Of a DNA stretch of 64,000 nucleotides, positions 26,906 to 35,906 are shown in pieces. Origin of the DNA: Acinetobacter nosocomialis NIPH 2119 (GTDB lineage Bacteria; Pseudomonadota; Gammaproteobacteria; Pseudomonadales; Moraxellaceae); contig NZ_KB849239.1 of the NCBI RefSeq assembly GCF_000368085.1, positions 3,772,832 through 3,836,831 of the forward strand, given 5' to 3'. The notes beneath the pieces were generated by a model. It did not search any database. It saw only the letters and a list, made by a program, of their open reading frames with translations, and had not been told where the DNA came from. How positions within the stretch are numbered: position 1 is the stretch's first letter; every line of letters begins with the position of its first letter. The position numbers were made by a program, and so were the translations under genes.

Positions 26906-28360
26906 ATGTCAGAAGAACTACTTATTAATGTCACACCTATGGAGTGTCGGGTGGCATTAATCGAAAATGGAACTGTTAATGAGCTGTATGTTGAACGTAC
27001 AGTGAAGCGAGGACTTGTCGGCAATATCTACAAAGGTAAAGTTGTCCGCGTGCTTCCGGGCATGCAAGCGGCTTTTGTTGATATCGGATTATCTAGAACA
27101 GCCTTTTTGCATATTAATGATATGGTTTGGCCTCGTTCACAGCCAACTCCCAATGTTTTTGAATTACTTCATCCAGGGCAAATTCTGACCGTTCAGGTGA
27201 TGAAAGACATGCTCGGTACTAAAGGTGCTCGTCTAAGTACAGATCTTTCTATTCCTTCTCGCTATTTAGTTCTTATGCCATATGGTAATCATATTGGTGT
27301 TTCACAGCGTATTGAGTCAGAAGAAGAGCGCGAACGCTTACGTAATATCATCGAAGGTATTCAGGCAGAGCATAATCTACCCGGTAGTGTAATTGTCCGT
27401 ACTGCTGCTGAAGGCGTAGATGATGCTGAGATTGCACAAGATATGTGTTACCTCAGCAAGCTATGGGAATATATCCAGCGTAAACAAGTGGATGTTGCAG
27501 TTCCTTCTTTAATTTTTGAAGAACTACCACTACCACAACGAATTATTCGTGATTTGGCAAGCGAAGAAACAGCAAAGATTTATGTCGATTCGAGAGAAAT
27601 TCACGGCAAATTGCGTGAGTTTGTAGATGAATTTGTGCCGAATATGCAAAGTCGCCTGATTCATTATCCGGGTGAACGTCCATTATTCGATCTCTATAAC
27701 GTCGAAGAAGATATTCAAAAAGCTCTACAAACACGCGTTGCTCTAAAGTCTGGTGGTTATCTAATGATTGACCAGACTGAAGCCATGACTACCATTGATG
27801 TCAATACAGGGTCATATGTCGGTGGTCGTAGTCTCGAAGATACAGTCTTTAAGACCAATATGGAAGCGACTCAGGTGATCGCACGTCAGCTCAGACTAAG
27901 AAATCTGGGCGGTATTATCATTATTGATTTTATTGACATGCAAGAAGCCATTCATCGTGAAGAGGTGATGCGTCAATTTGAAAAAATGCTTGAACGTGAT
28001 CACGCCAAAACAAAAATCACACAGGTGTCTGAACTTGGCTTAGTCGAAATGACACGTAAAAGAACACGTGAATCATTAGAACACTTGTTATGTGAGTCGT
28101 GTCCAACGTGTCAGGGACGTGGTTTTGTCAAAACGGCAGAGACAGTGTGTTACGAAATATTTCGAGAGATATTACGATATACACGTGCATTTGAGTCTAC
28201 GAGTGGCTTTACTGTCGTTGCTCATCCTTCTGTAATTGACCGATTATTAACGGCAGAAGCCCCTGCAGTGGCTGATTTAGAGCACTTTATCAACAGAGTT
28301 ATTAAATTTCAGGTCGAAAATTTATATACGCAAGAGCAATACGATATCATTTTAAGTTAA
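26906..28360 (+). CDS. rng: Ribonuclease G
   Basis: The 484-aa endoribonuclease starts MSEELLINVTPMECRVALIENG. An S1 RNA-binding domain lies at about 38-125 (GNIYKGKVVRVLPGMQAAFVDIG). The catalytic Asp residues are in TIDVNTGSYVGGR and IIIDFIDM. The zinc link CESCPTCQGRG holds the dimer. It processes the 16S rRNA 5' end and degrades some mRNAs. I use ATG at 26906; a TTG four codons upstream has no ribosome site. Confidence 0.96.
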   Translation: MSEELLINVTPMECRVALIENGTVNELYVERTVKRGLVGNIYKGKVVRVLPGMQAAFVDIGLSRTAFLHINDMVWPRSQPTPNVFELLHPGQILTVQVMKDMLGTKGARLSTDLSIPSRYLVLMPYGNHIGVSQRIESEEERERLRNIIEGIQAEHNLPGSVIVRTAAEGVDDAEIAQDMCYLSKLWEYIQRKQVDVAVPSLIFEELPLPQRIIRDLASEETAKIYVDSREIHGKLREFVDEFVPNMQSRLIHYPGERPLFDLYNVEEDIQKALQTRVALKSGGYLMIDQTEAMTTIDVNTGSYVGGRSLEDTVFKTNMEATQVIARQLRLRNLGGIIIIDFIDMQEAIHREEVMRQFEKMLERDHAKTKITQVSELGLVEMTRKRTRESLEHLLCESCPTCQGRGFVKTAETVCYEIFREILRYTRAFESTSGFTVVAHPSVIDRLLTAEAPAVADLEHFINRVIKFQVENLYTQEQYDIILS

Positions 28361-28450
28361 AGTTGTAACAAGATATCGCTTAATCCTTGTTACAACTGAA
28401 ATTTTACTTTCATTCATGAATTTTAAATACTACTTGCATACAGTAGCCGT

Positions 28451-28476
28451 AGACGTTCTCCCTGTTTAAAACGTCT
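28451..28476. other. Hairpin in the leader of the 57-aa ORF
   Basis: AGACGTT (28451-28457) pairs with AACGTCT (28470-28476) across a 12-base loop. No T tract follows, so it is not a terminator. It lies 25 bases before the start codon at 28502 and could influence translation. Confidence 0.4.
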
Positions 28477-28501
28477 TAGCAAACAATAAGAGGTATAACC
28501 C

Positions 28502-28675
28502 ATGAATGTAAGTGAAAACCTAATTAGCAACGGTCTTAAACATGTTTTAGAAAGCACGCCAGTAAATAGCTGCTATATGTTGAATGACCAAGGTAAAGAA
28601 GTACCGATTACAACTGCGATGATCCGTTCAGTATGTCATCAGTTGCTTAACCAGTGCCGCGCAATTAAAAAATAA
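28502..28675 (+). CDS. Small conserved-looking protein, possibly PA1571 family
   Basis: A 57-aa ORF (MNVSENLISNGLKHVLES at the start) with AAGAGG ahead of the ATG and a tight terminator after the stop. The segment YMLNDQGKEVPITTAMI resembles the small PA1571-type proteins, which share an Asp-x-x-Gly-[KR]-E-[VI]-P-I-T pattern; this is from memory and tentative. It has three cysteines and no membrane helix. The function is unknown. Confidence 0.65.
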   Translation: MNVSENLISNGLKHVLESTPVNSCYMLNDQGKEVPITTAMIRSVCHQLLNQCRAIKK

Positions 28676-28703
28676 GGGGCCATTTCAAAGCCCCTTAATT
28701 TTT
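28674..28703 (+). terminator. Terminator of the 57-aa ORF
   Basis: Stem AAGGGGC / GCCCCTT overlapping the stop codon, followed by a T-rich tract. It lies between convergent genes and may serve both. Confidence 0.8.
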
Positions 28704-28704
28704 C

Positions 28705-30090
28705 TTAACTTGCTGAATGATGTTTCAGCTGTTTTTCCTCAATAATTTCTTCAAACCGTTGAATTTCATCTTCAAGATGGGTTAAAAGGTTTTGCATCTT
28801 AGGTAAAGCGTTTCGACATGCTGTTAAACCTACTTCAAGCTTATCCAGATAGCTTGTCATCGTAATATTAAGCGCTTGCCCATCCATGACTATAGAAGCA
28901 GGGTAGAGCGCATCTAATTTCGCACCATTCCAATAAAGTGGCTCACGTGGGCCAGGTACATTAGAAATGACTAAATTGAATGCCTGACGCTTAGGGAGCA
29001 TTCCAGACATGATGTTTAGACCTGCTGGGCCATAAACTACAGCGCTATAGTTTAAAATCTCATTTGCAGTCATTCGGCTAAAGCGTTGCTTTGAATTTTG
29101 CATACTACGACGAATAATTTCGAGTCGTTCTAGAGGCTGGTCTTTATGGGTCCCCAAATTCGCTAGAATCATCGTAATGCGATTACTTACGTCAGAGTCA
29201 TCTGTACGCAGTGAAGCGGGTACCATTGCAATAAGAGGCTTTTTAGGCAAGCTATTATGGCTAATCAGGTATTCACGTAATGCCCCAGAACATACAGCAA
29301 GTACGACGTCATTAATGGTCACACCAAGCGCTTTAGAAATCTTTCTAAAGCGACTTAATTCAAAAGATTGGGCTGCAAAGCGACGTGAAGCACTTACGCG
29401 TTGATTCAAAATTGAAACTGGCGCCTGAAAAGTCGATACATAATCAGGATTTTTCCCCATTTCTTTAAAGATGGTTTGTGATAACTCATGCATGACCTTC
29501 GGAGTAACTTCAAGCTGTGACTTGATGCCTCCTAAAATACTTTTGATTTTACTAGTACTTGGTTTTGGTACTTTTAAGCGTTTTGTTCTTTTACTTTCTA
29601 CACACCAAAGTGGAACCACATGTTTTTCTTGTGGTGTTTTTGATAGAGACTTCTCAATTAAGCGCATACCCGCAACGCCATCTACCATGGCATGATGTAT
29701 CTTAAAGTACATCGCGAAACGATTACCTTCGATCCCTTCAATAATGTCACAGGTCCACAGAGGTTTTGCACGGTCAATTAAAGAGCTGTGCTGCTGCGAA
29801 ATATACACGAGTAATTCACGAATTCGGCCAGGATGAGGCAAGGCAATATGGCGGAAATGATGATCGATATCGAATTCTTCATCTTCATCCCAAAATAAGC
29901 CATTTAAACGGTTATTAAAGGGAGGGACAGGAATACTTTTTGATTGGCGAATTTCTTCTACTAAATCACGAACAAAAGTTTCAGGGGCATTTTCAGGAAT
30001 TTCAAATAAAAACAATCCGCCAACATGCATCGGTTGTTGTCTTTTTTCTAACGATAGAAAAATAAAATCAATAGGGTGTAATGGACGCAT
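28705..30090 (-). CDS. atfA: Wax ester synthase / diacylglycerol acyltransferase
   Basis: The 461-aa protein is very close to A. baylyi AtfA as remembered, from MRPLHPIDFIFLSLEKRQQ onward. The catalytic motif HHAMVDG is at about residue 132, and the late NVPGPREPLYWNGA block is present. It joins acyl-CoA to fatty alcohols or diacylglycerol, making wax esters and triacylglycerol storage lipid at the inner membrane. It is a single gene, convergent with the small ORF at 28502. Confidence 0.95.
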   Translation of the reverse strand: MRPLHPIDFIFLSLEKRQQPMHVGGLFLFEIPENAPETFVRDLVEEIRQSKSIPVPPFNNRLNGLFWDEDEEFDIDHHFRHIALPHPGRIRELLVYISQQHSSLIDRAKPLWTCDIIEGIEGNRFAMYFKIHHAMVDGVAGMRLIEKSLSKTPQEKHVVPLWCVESKRTKRLKVPKPSTSKIKSILGGIKSQLEVTPKVMHELSQTIFKEMGKNPDYVSTFQAPVSILNQRVSASRRFAAQSFELSRFRKISKALGVTINDVVLAVCSGALREYLISHNSLPKKPLIAMVPASLRTDDSDVSNRITMILANLGTHKDQPLERLEIIRRSMQNSKQRFSRMTANEILNYSAVVYGPAGLNIMSGMLPKRQAFNLVISNVPGPREPLYWNGAKLDALYPASIVMDGQALNITMTSYLDKLEVGLTACRNALPKMQNLLTHLEDEIQRFEEIIEEKQLKHHSAS

Positions 30091-30224
30091 AACTCGTTGT
30101 GCCTCATGCTTTTTTCTAAGAAGCCCTTAACTGAGCTCTTATTAGAATTATAGAACCGTAAAATTTAGTATATAGAGTTTATTACAGATTAAATATGACT
30201 TTGTGTACGAGATATAACTGTAAA

Positions 30225-30256
30225 AAAAACCACTGATTCATCAGTGGTTTTTTTTA
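30225..30256. terminator. Bidirectional terminator upstream of atfA, after cysH
   Basis: Perfect 10-bp stem AAACCACTGA / TCAGTGGTTT with a TTCA loop, an A run before and a T run after. On the minus strand it closes cysH. Confidence 0.9.
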
Positions 30257-30263
30257 TACCAGA

Positions 30264-30998
30264 CTATTTTTTTAAGTTGCCTGCATGTAAGCCACATTCT
30301 TTTTGTGTTGCTTCTTCCCACCACCAACGGCCTTCACGTTCATGCTGGTTTGGAAGTACTGGACGTGTACATGGCTCACAGCCAATAGAAACAAAACCAC
30401 GCTCGTGTAGAGGGTTGTATGGAATTTCCATCATGCGGATGTAACTCCACACATCGGCACTAGACCAGTTCGCAAGCGGGTTATATTTAATGAGTTGCTT
30501 ACCCGGACCAGAGAAACCAGCATCTGCTTGTACCACCGGAATTTCAGTACGTGTACCCGGACTTTGATCTTTACGCTGGCCTGTAATCCAACCATCTAAA
30601 GTCGCAAGTTTCTTACGTAAAGGCTGAACTTTTCGAATACCACAGCACTCTTGGTGTCCATCTTTAAAGAAGCTAAATAAGCCTTTTTCATTCACCATGC
30701 TTTGCACAGCTTCAGGTTCAGGGAAGCAAATCTCGATATTAATATTGTAGTGTTTACGAACAGTTTCAATAAATTGATAAGTTTCAGGATGCAGCCGCCC
30801 AGTATCAAGACTAAAAACACGGAAGGGTTTACCTAAACGTGAAGCCATATCAATTAAGACTACATCTTCTGCTCCAGAGAACGAAATTGCGATTTCACCT
30901 TGTTGGCTTAATGCAAGCTCTAAAATCTCACGTGGGCTTTTAGCTGCATATTCAGCCGCGAGAGCTTCAACGATATCAATAGTCGGAATAACGGTCAT
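30264..30998 (-). CDS. cysH: Assimilatory adenylyl-/phosphoadenylyl-sulfate reductase
   Basis: The 244-aa enzyme reduces activated sulfate to sulfite. The nucleotide loop is AISFSGAEDVVLIDMA, and LDTGRLHPETYQ is conserved. The cysteine pairs ECCGIRKV and GCEPC would bind a 4Fe-4S cluster, which marks the APS-reductase type. The catalytic Cys is in the C-terminal ECGLH. The start at 30998 has AGGA six bases upstream; an upstream ATG at 31028 adds ten residues before the conserved region. Confidence 0.94.
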   Translation of the reverse strand: MTVIPTIDIVEALAAEYAAKSPREILELALSQQGEIAISFSGAEDVVLIDMASRLGKPFRVFSLDTGRLHPETYQFIETVRKHYNINIEICFPEPEAVQSMVNEKGLFSFFKDGHQECCGIRKVQPLRKKLATLDGWITGQRKDQSPGTRTEIPVVQADAGFSGPGKQLIKYNPLANWSSADVWSYIRMMEIPYNPLHERGFVSIGCEPCTRPVLPNQHEREGRWWWEEATQKECGLHAGNLKK

Positions 30999-31182
30999 GG
31001 GTGTTCCTGGCAAAAGGCTTGGGCGCATTGTGTTATGAAAAATATTCTAAAGGATAGTAAATAAATTGCTTAGCACTTTAATTTCGATCCTTATGAATAA
31101 AATTGATTTGATCAATAACAACGCAAATCTGAAAATCTTAATGGTATGATACAGCAATTTTTAACCAACGTTGGAAGCATTC

Positions 31183-31800
31183 ATGGAAATCGTATGCCTA
31201 GATCTTGAAGGAGTTTTAGTTCCTGAAATCTGGATCAATTTCGCAAAAAAAACAGGGATTAAAGAATTAGAAGCAACAACTCGTGATATTCCGGATTATG
31301 ATGTTTTAATGACTCAGCGTCTGAATATTTTAAAACAACATGGTCTAGGCCTAAATGATATTCAAGAAGTTATTGCCGAGATGGGGCCATTACCAGGTGC
31401 CAAAGAGTTTGTTGAATGGGTGAGCAATCATTTCCAACTGGTCATTTTGTCCGATACTTTCTATGAGTTTGCTCATCCTCTAATGAAGCAATTGGGCTGG
31501 CCAACAATTTTCTGTCACAAATTAGAAACTGATGAAAATGGGATGATTACAGCTTATAAACTTCGTCAACCAGACCAAAAACGCGAGTCAGTTAAAGCGC
31601 TTCACGGTTTAAATTTCCGTGTAATCGCGGCAGGAGATTCATATAACGACACAACCATGCTTGGTGAAGCTGATCATGGCTTCTTATTTGATGCACCTGC
31701 CAATGTCATTGCGGAATTCCCACAGTTCCCAGCAATTAATGGATATGATGCCCTAAAAGAAGCAATTCGTTCAGTTTCGCAGCGTAATATTCCTGCTTAA
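31183..31800 (+). CDS. thrH: Bifunctional phosphoserine phosphatase / homoserine phosphotransferase ThrH
   Basis: The 205-aa HAD-family protein begins MEIVCLDLEGVLVPEIW, where DLEGV holds the first-motif Asp. Motif II is VILSDTFYEF, with Lys in the HKLETD region, and motif III is IAAGDSYNDTTML. This pattern matches Pseudomonas ThrH, which removes phosphate from phosphoserine and can pass it to homoserine. It probably provides serine synthesis. ATG at 31183 is used; a TTG four codons earlier is less likely. Confidence 0.93.
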   Translation: MEIVCLDLEGVLVPEIWINFAKKTGIKELEATTRDIPDYDVLMTQRLNILKQHGLGLNDIQEVIAEMGPLPGAKEFVEWVSNHFQLVILSDTFYEFAHPLMKQLGWPTIFCHKLETDENGMITAYKLRQPDQKRESVKALHGLNFRVIAAGDSYNDTTMLGEADHGFLFDAPANVIAEFPQFPAINGYDALKEAIRSVSQRNIPA

Positions 31801-31812
31801 GAATGGACAATA

Positions 31813-31839
31813 AAAAAGGCGCTTAAAGCGCCTTTTTTA
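31813..31839. terminator. Terminator between thrH and fadL
   Basis: Stem AAAAAGGCGC / GCGCCTTTTT, symmetrical, so it can serve both convergent genes. Confidence 0.9.
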
Positions 31840-31857
31840 TATGAATGAGTTTGAAAC

Positions 31858-33363
31858 TTAGAATTTATAGCCAAGTTTTAAACCATAGGCGATCGCATTG
31901 TTATCAGAGAATTCTGCAACATATTGATCGCTACCCGCTTGTGCACCAGTTTGTGCTTTAGCATCACCCAACCAGAAGTATTTCACACCACCAGCAATAA
32001 ATGTTTGTGGAGTAGGGCTATATTGAACGCCTACACCTACGTTCCAGTAACCTTCTGTTGGGCCTAATGTAGTCACCGGGTTACCTGCGCCAGAATCCCA
32101 ACCGACAGAGACATTACCTGCCCATTTATCATTAAGCTTACGACCCACACCAGCATTCACTGTCCATTGATCGTCTGAATATTCAACTAGGTTAAAGCCA
32201 TTTGGACGACTTGGATCTGCTAATGGTCCAACTACTTTTGAAAGTTGACCGAATTTATATGGTTGAATTGAGAAGTCTTTCCAGTTCACCCAGCGTACAT
32301 TGGCAAACGCAACCGTATTAGCCATGATACCAGTCTGGAAATCAAAGTTTACTGATTGAGGAGTCGTGATTGTTGTATCTGCTGAACTATTAGCAATTGC
32401 CGCTGCCGCCGCATCTTGTCCTAAAAGTGATAAAGCTGAAAGTGTAGGGATTTTTTCGCGAATATTTACGTCATGATCAATTTCAGAACGATATGTTAAG
32501 GAAGCTTTAAGCGCAATTTCAGGTATTTGATAAGCAACACCAGCTAACCAACCTGCGCCACCTGTTTCTTTAATATCAGCATCGTAACCATTATAAATAC
32601 TATACGCTTGTCCGCGGAGACTTACATTTCCTTTTACTGTTTGATATACACCACCCGCGTAGATATTCCAGTTTTGATTTGGTTGGAAACCAAACACAAA
32701 AGATAAGTTTTGAGTATCAACTTTAACTTTTGTATTACCAGTTCCAAGTAGACCATTAATTTGTTTTATTCCTGCATCTACTTGTGTTGCAACACCTTGT
32801 TTAACAGCGGCATCAATAACTGCTTTTTTTGTTGGATCATTATTGTAGGCATTTAGAGTTGCTATATATTGTTGCTGACCTACTTGTGATGTTAAGTCTA
32901 CTCCTTGAGCTTTAAGAAGTGCGCCTACACGCTGGTCTGCAGTCAAATTATTAAAAGTTGTATTAATAGTGTTTGTGCGGATACTATCTAGGGCTGCTGG
33001 AGCTAAAATAGTATTAGATGGGTCAGAAACAAATACGTTTTGACCACTATATTCAGCGTCAGCTCCAAAAGGTTGATCGTAAAGTAAGCCAAAAGAGAAC
33101 TTATCAGAAAGTTGTAGTTTTAGTGCGGCATTAGGAAAGTAGTAGTCATTTCCCATATCACTAATATTACGGCGTGTTGCACTTACCCCAGCTTCTTTAC
33201 CCTCTACTGTTGGATCTAAAACAGAAATACCTGCTTCGAAGTAGTTATTTGGTTGTAAGAATGCGGACATTGACTGTCCAGAGCGATCCAAAGCTGCTGC
33301 AAAAACCCCAGTTGCAGGCAGCGTTGCTAAAATCATTGCAGTGCTCAGATGTTTTAATTTCAT
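31858..33363 (-). CDS. FadL/OmpP1-type outer membrane hydrocarbon transporter
   Basis: A 501-aa outer membrane protein with a signal peptide (MKLKHLSTAMILATLPATGVFA) and a mature N-terminus that starts ALDRSGQSMSAFLQP. This is the FadL plug-like pattern that corresponds to the N-terminal hatch. Many alternating beta strands follow, and the last residues (YGLKLGYKF) end in Phe, as barrel proteins do. It should let long-chain fatty acids or alkanes cross the outer membrane. An unusual Asn/Thr/Ala-rich insert around residues 120-200 is probably an extracellular loop. No symbol beyond the family is certain. Confidence 0.88.
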   Translation of the reverse strand: MKLKHLSTAMILATLPATGVFAAALDRSGQSMSAFLQPNNYFEAGISVLDPTVEGKEAGVSATRRNISDMGNDYYFPNAALKLQLSDKFSFGLLYDQPFGADAEYSGQNVFVSDPSNTILAPAALDSIRTNTINTTFNNLTADQRVGALLKAQGVDLTSQVGQQQYIATLNAYNNDPTKKAVIDAAVKQGVATQVDAGIKQINGLLGTGNTKVKVDTQNLSFVFGFQPNQNWNIYAGGVYQTVKGNVSLRGQAYSIYNGYDADIKETGGAGWLAGVAYQIPEIALKASLTYRSEIDHDVNIREKIPTLSALSLLGQDAAAAAIANSSADTTITTPQSVNFDFQTGIMANTVAFANVRWVNWKDFSIQPYKFGQLSKVVGPLADPSRPNGFNLVEYSDDQWTVNAGVGRKLNDKWAGNVSVGWDSGAGNPVTTLGPTEGYWNVGVGVQYSPTPQTFIAGGVKYFWLGDAKAQTGAQAGSDQYVAEFSDNNAIAYGLKLGYKF

Positions 33364-33961
33364 TTTAATCTTTCCTTGAACTTCAAGACATTTTTTTAAA
33401 AGTAACAGAGTTAAACCGTTTAAACTGTGTTGCCTTCAAAGCTTTTAATTACAAGTTTCAAAGCTTTGATAACTCCATGTAACAAAAATAGCATAATTAC
33501 ACTAAGAGTAAATCTGTTATATGAACTGGGGAGTACTCATTTTTTATACAAAAAATGTCAATAATGAATGAAATATGGAGAAATATTTACATTATTAAAT
33601 TATTTTAAATATTTGATATTTATATTTTTTATCTATTATTGATAAGCTTTATATTTATGACATTTTTGTCATAAATCCAAAAAAAATGGCCAAAGATTTT
33701 TTTGTAAAAATATGAATTGATTGGTTATGAATTGAGTATTAGTTATCATTTTTACTGGATAAGTCTAGTTTCTCTACATGTGTATATTATTGATTAAGTT
33801 TTATATTCTTAATTATTGGGTGGAAATTGAGCAAATTTTTTTACCAATTGATCAATTTTTGGGAGGGTTTAAAGACTAGTTAAGATCTTTTATATTCCAA
33901 AGAATAACCAAAAAATGAGAAATAGGTCTGGCTAGTCTGCTTTTAGAGCTAAAACATACCA
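33364..33961. other. Intergenic region, 598 bp
   Basis: Very AT-rich, with the fadL promoter expected near the right edge of the fadL gene. I see no ORF, tRNA or clear operator. The length is unusual for this window and may include sequence left from a lost gene or an untranslated RNA, but nothing positive supports this. Confidence 0.5.
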
Positions 33962-34661
33962 TTAAAGGGGATATAACTTCTCATCAAATTCTTCAAGTTT
34001 GGGAAACTTTAAAGGTTCGAGCTGGTCGAGATGAGTAAGGTACGTTATATAGTCTTCAAGAATGGTTTCTCGTGCCTCTTGGCTAATATAAGGTACATGG
34101 TAGGCAATGAATGGTGGAAGAACCTCAAAACCAGTATAAGCCAAGGTGCCGCGTTGAATAGGTGATAGATAATGTTCAATTGGTCCGTGAATGGAGCTCT
34201 CACCAAACATATGTGTTCTACCGCCCAGTGTTAAACAGAGCATCGCTTTTTTACCCGCCATACCACCGTGGTTATAAAAACGCTTTCCGCCATAAAAAAA
34301 GTCCTGAAACGAATACGCGATCAATCCATCCTTTTAAAATTGCCGGGACAGAAGTCCAGTAAAGAGGGAAGTTTAAAATGATCAAATCTGCTCGTTTTAC
34401 TTTTTCAATTTCCCCTTGGATATCAGGTGCTAAAAGGTTTTGCTTGGCGGCATTACGTTGTTCTAATGCGTAATTGAAATAGTCGGGTTGATTGAGTTCT
34501 AAAAAATCCTCTTTGGAAGCTACAGGGTTGAATTGCATTGCATATAAGTCAGAAACTTCTACACGATGACCCAACTTTTTAAAAGTTTGCTGGGCTGTGG
34601 TTTTTAATGATGTTGTAAAAGATAGTGGCTCTGGATGAGCATGAACGATCAGAATATTCAT
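33962..34661 (-). pseudogene. NAD(P)H dehydrogenase (quinone), broken by a +1 frameshift
   Basis: Two adjacent frames make one flavodoxin-fold reductase. The first (34661 to about 34297) holds MNILIVHAHPEPLSFT, LNFPLYWTSVPAILKGWIDRVF and VSGLF. The second (to 33962) continues YGGKRFYNHGGMAGKKAML. The switch sits at a run of seven T on the minus strand (34294-34300); six would restore a single frame of about 232 aa. It is divergent from an AraC-type regulator at 34798, a common arrangement for inducible quinone reductases. Confidence 0.82.
34294..34300. repeat. A7/T7 homopolymer at the frameshift site
   Basis: Seven identical bases at the exact point where the reading frame changes in the quinone reductase gene. 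One base fewer reads through as VSGLFYGGKRFY, the normal family sequence. Confidence 0.8.
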
Positions 34662-34797
34662 AAGGTGACCTGTATTCTTTTCAGAAATTGTGTTGTCTAG
34701 TGCAATTTAGCGGGTTTCGTTTTGAACAACTATGCATCAATTTAAAAGCATGGCATAGTTCATGAACTGACAGTTTTTACCATTTGACGCCATATTT

Positions 34798-35853
34798 ATG
34801 ATTTCTAGTGGACCAAACCTGAACCCAGAATTACCCGGAACTTATATTAATTTATTAGTCGATATGGTTAAGCGCTTGAATATCTCTGCTGAGCAGTTTT
34901 TAGATGGAAGTGGCATAACATTAGAACAATTAAACAAACCGTATTGGTATGTTGAATTTAATTCCTTAAATAACTTACTTGAGCATGCGATTCAACTCAC
35001 TTATGAGCCAGCATTGGCGGGTTATTTGGCTTTGGAAATGAAAGCGTCTTGTTATGGTTCAGTGGGTATGGCGGCCATGGTCAGTACAAATTTGGGAGAG
35101 GCCTTAAAAATACTTGAGCAATTTATAGGGGCCCGTTGTGATGCCTTTAAACCTGAGTTAAAACAAGAACAAGATTATATTTACTGGTCTATACACCAAC
35201 CTTTGAAAGCTTTTCAGTTGAGTCCAGATGCGACTATTTTTTTGTTATTAGGTTTCGTTCAAATCGCGAAGCATCTCACAGGATTATCTTCTTTAGGTAC
35301 AGTTAAGTTAAATATGTCTGAACCTGTCGGGTTTTCAAAACTAAAAAACGAATTGTGTGTAGATTGTTTATTTAATGAAAAACAGAATGTCTGGATTTTT
35401 CCAAAAGAATATTTATTGCAGCCTATCCTAACGGCCGACCCGATGCTTGCACCTTTACTGAAAGCACAGTGTAAAAAAGATCTCGATAAATTGAAGTTAC
35501 GCAGCGGATGGAAAGCAGAAGTTAGCCAAGTCATAAAAAAATTATTGATCAATAATCAGCGAGAAATATTAAAAGTTAAGCAAGTCGCTCAAATGATGAA
35601 TATGTCAGAACGTAGCTTACAGCAGTACTTGGCAACCGATAATACAAGTTTCTCAGCATTAGTTGATTTAACTCGAAAGCAATATGCACATCATCTTTTA
35701 GAAAATAGTTCTACATCAATTGAAACTGTGGCTTTAAGTTTAGGTTATGCAGATACATCCCATTTCACTCGCGCTTTTAAACGCTGGATGGGAGTGACAC
35801 CTAACTATTATCGAACTCAGTTAAAACTAAAAAATTTAGATATAAGTGAATAA
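34798..35853 (+). CDS. AraC family transcriptional regulator (arabinose-binding-like N-domain)
   Basis: The 351-aa protein has an N-terminal ligand-binding domain of the OruR/ArgR-like type (about residues 20-210) and a C-terminal AraC HTH pair. The latter includes QVAQMMNMSERSLQQYLA and VALSLGYADTSHFTRAFKRWMGVTPNYYR. It is divergent from the broken quinone reductase gene, separated by 136 bp, and likely regulates it. The effector is unknown. Confidence 0.9.
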   Translation: MISSGPNLNPELPGTYINLLVDMVKRLNISAEQFLDGSGITLEQLNKPYWYVEFNSLNNLLEHAIQLTYEPALAGYLALEMKASCYGSVGMAAMVSTNLGEALKILEQFIGARCDAFKPELKQEQDYIYWSIHQPLKAFQLSPDATIFLLLGFVQIAKHLTGLSSLGTVKLNMSEPVGFSKLKNELCVDCLFNEKQNVWIFPKEYLLQPILTADPMLAPLLKAQCKKDLDKLKLRSGWKAEVSQVIKKLLINNQREILKVKQVAQMMNMSERSLQQYLATDNTSFSALVDLTRKQYAHHLLENSSTSIETVALSLGYADTSHFTRAFKRWMGVTPNYYRTQLKLKNLDISE

Positions 35854-35906
35854 TCAAGAAGACCACAAAATTGAAAGTGATCTTCTAATATGCCTTAAAT
35901 TGATGA

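Noticed and set aside
34308..34320. Loss of one copy of an 8-base GCGTATTC repeat as the cause of the frameshift
   Set aside because: It would give WIDRVFAYSFQ, which fits the family less well than VSGLFYGGKRFY obtained by removing one T from the T7 tract.
33962..34661. Two separate small genes for the two halves of the quinone reductase
   Set aside because: Together they make one family protein with the break at a homopolymer, so I treat them as one frameshifted gene.
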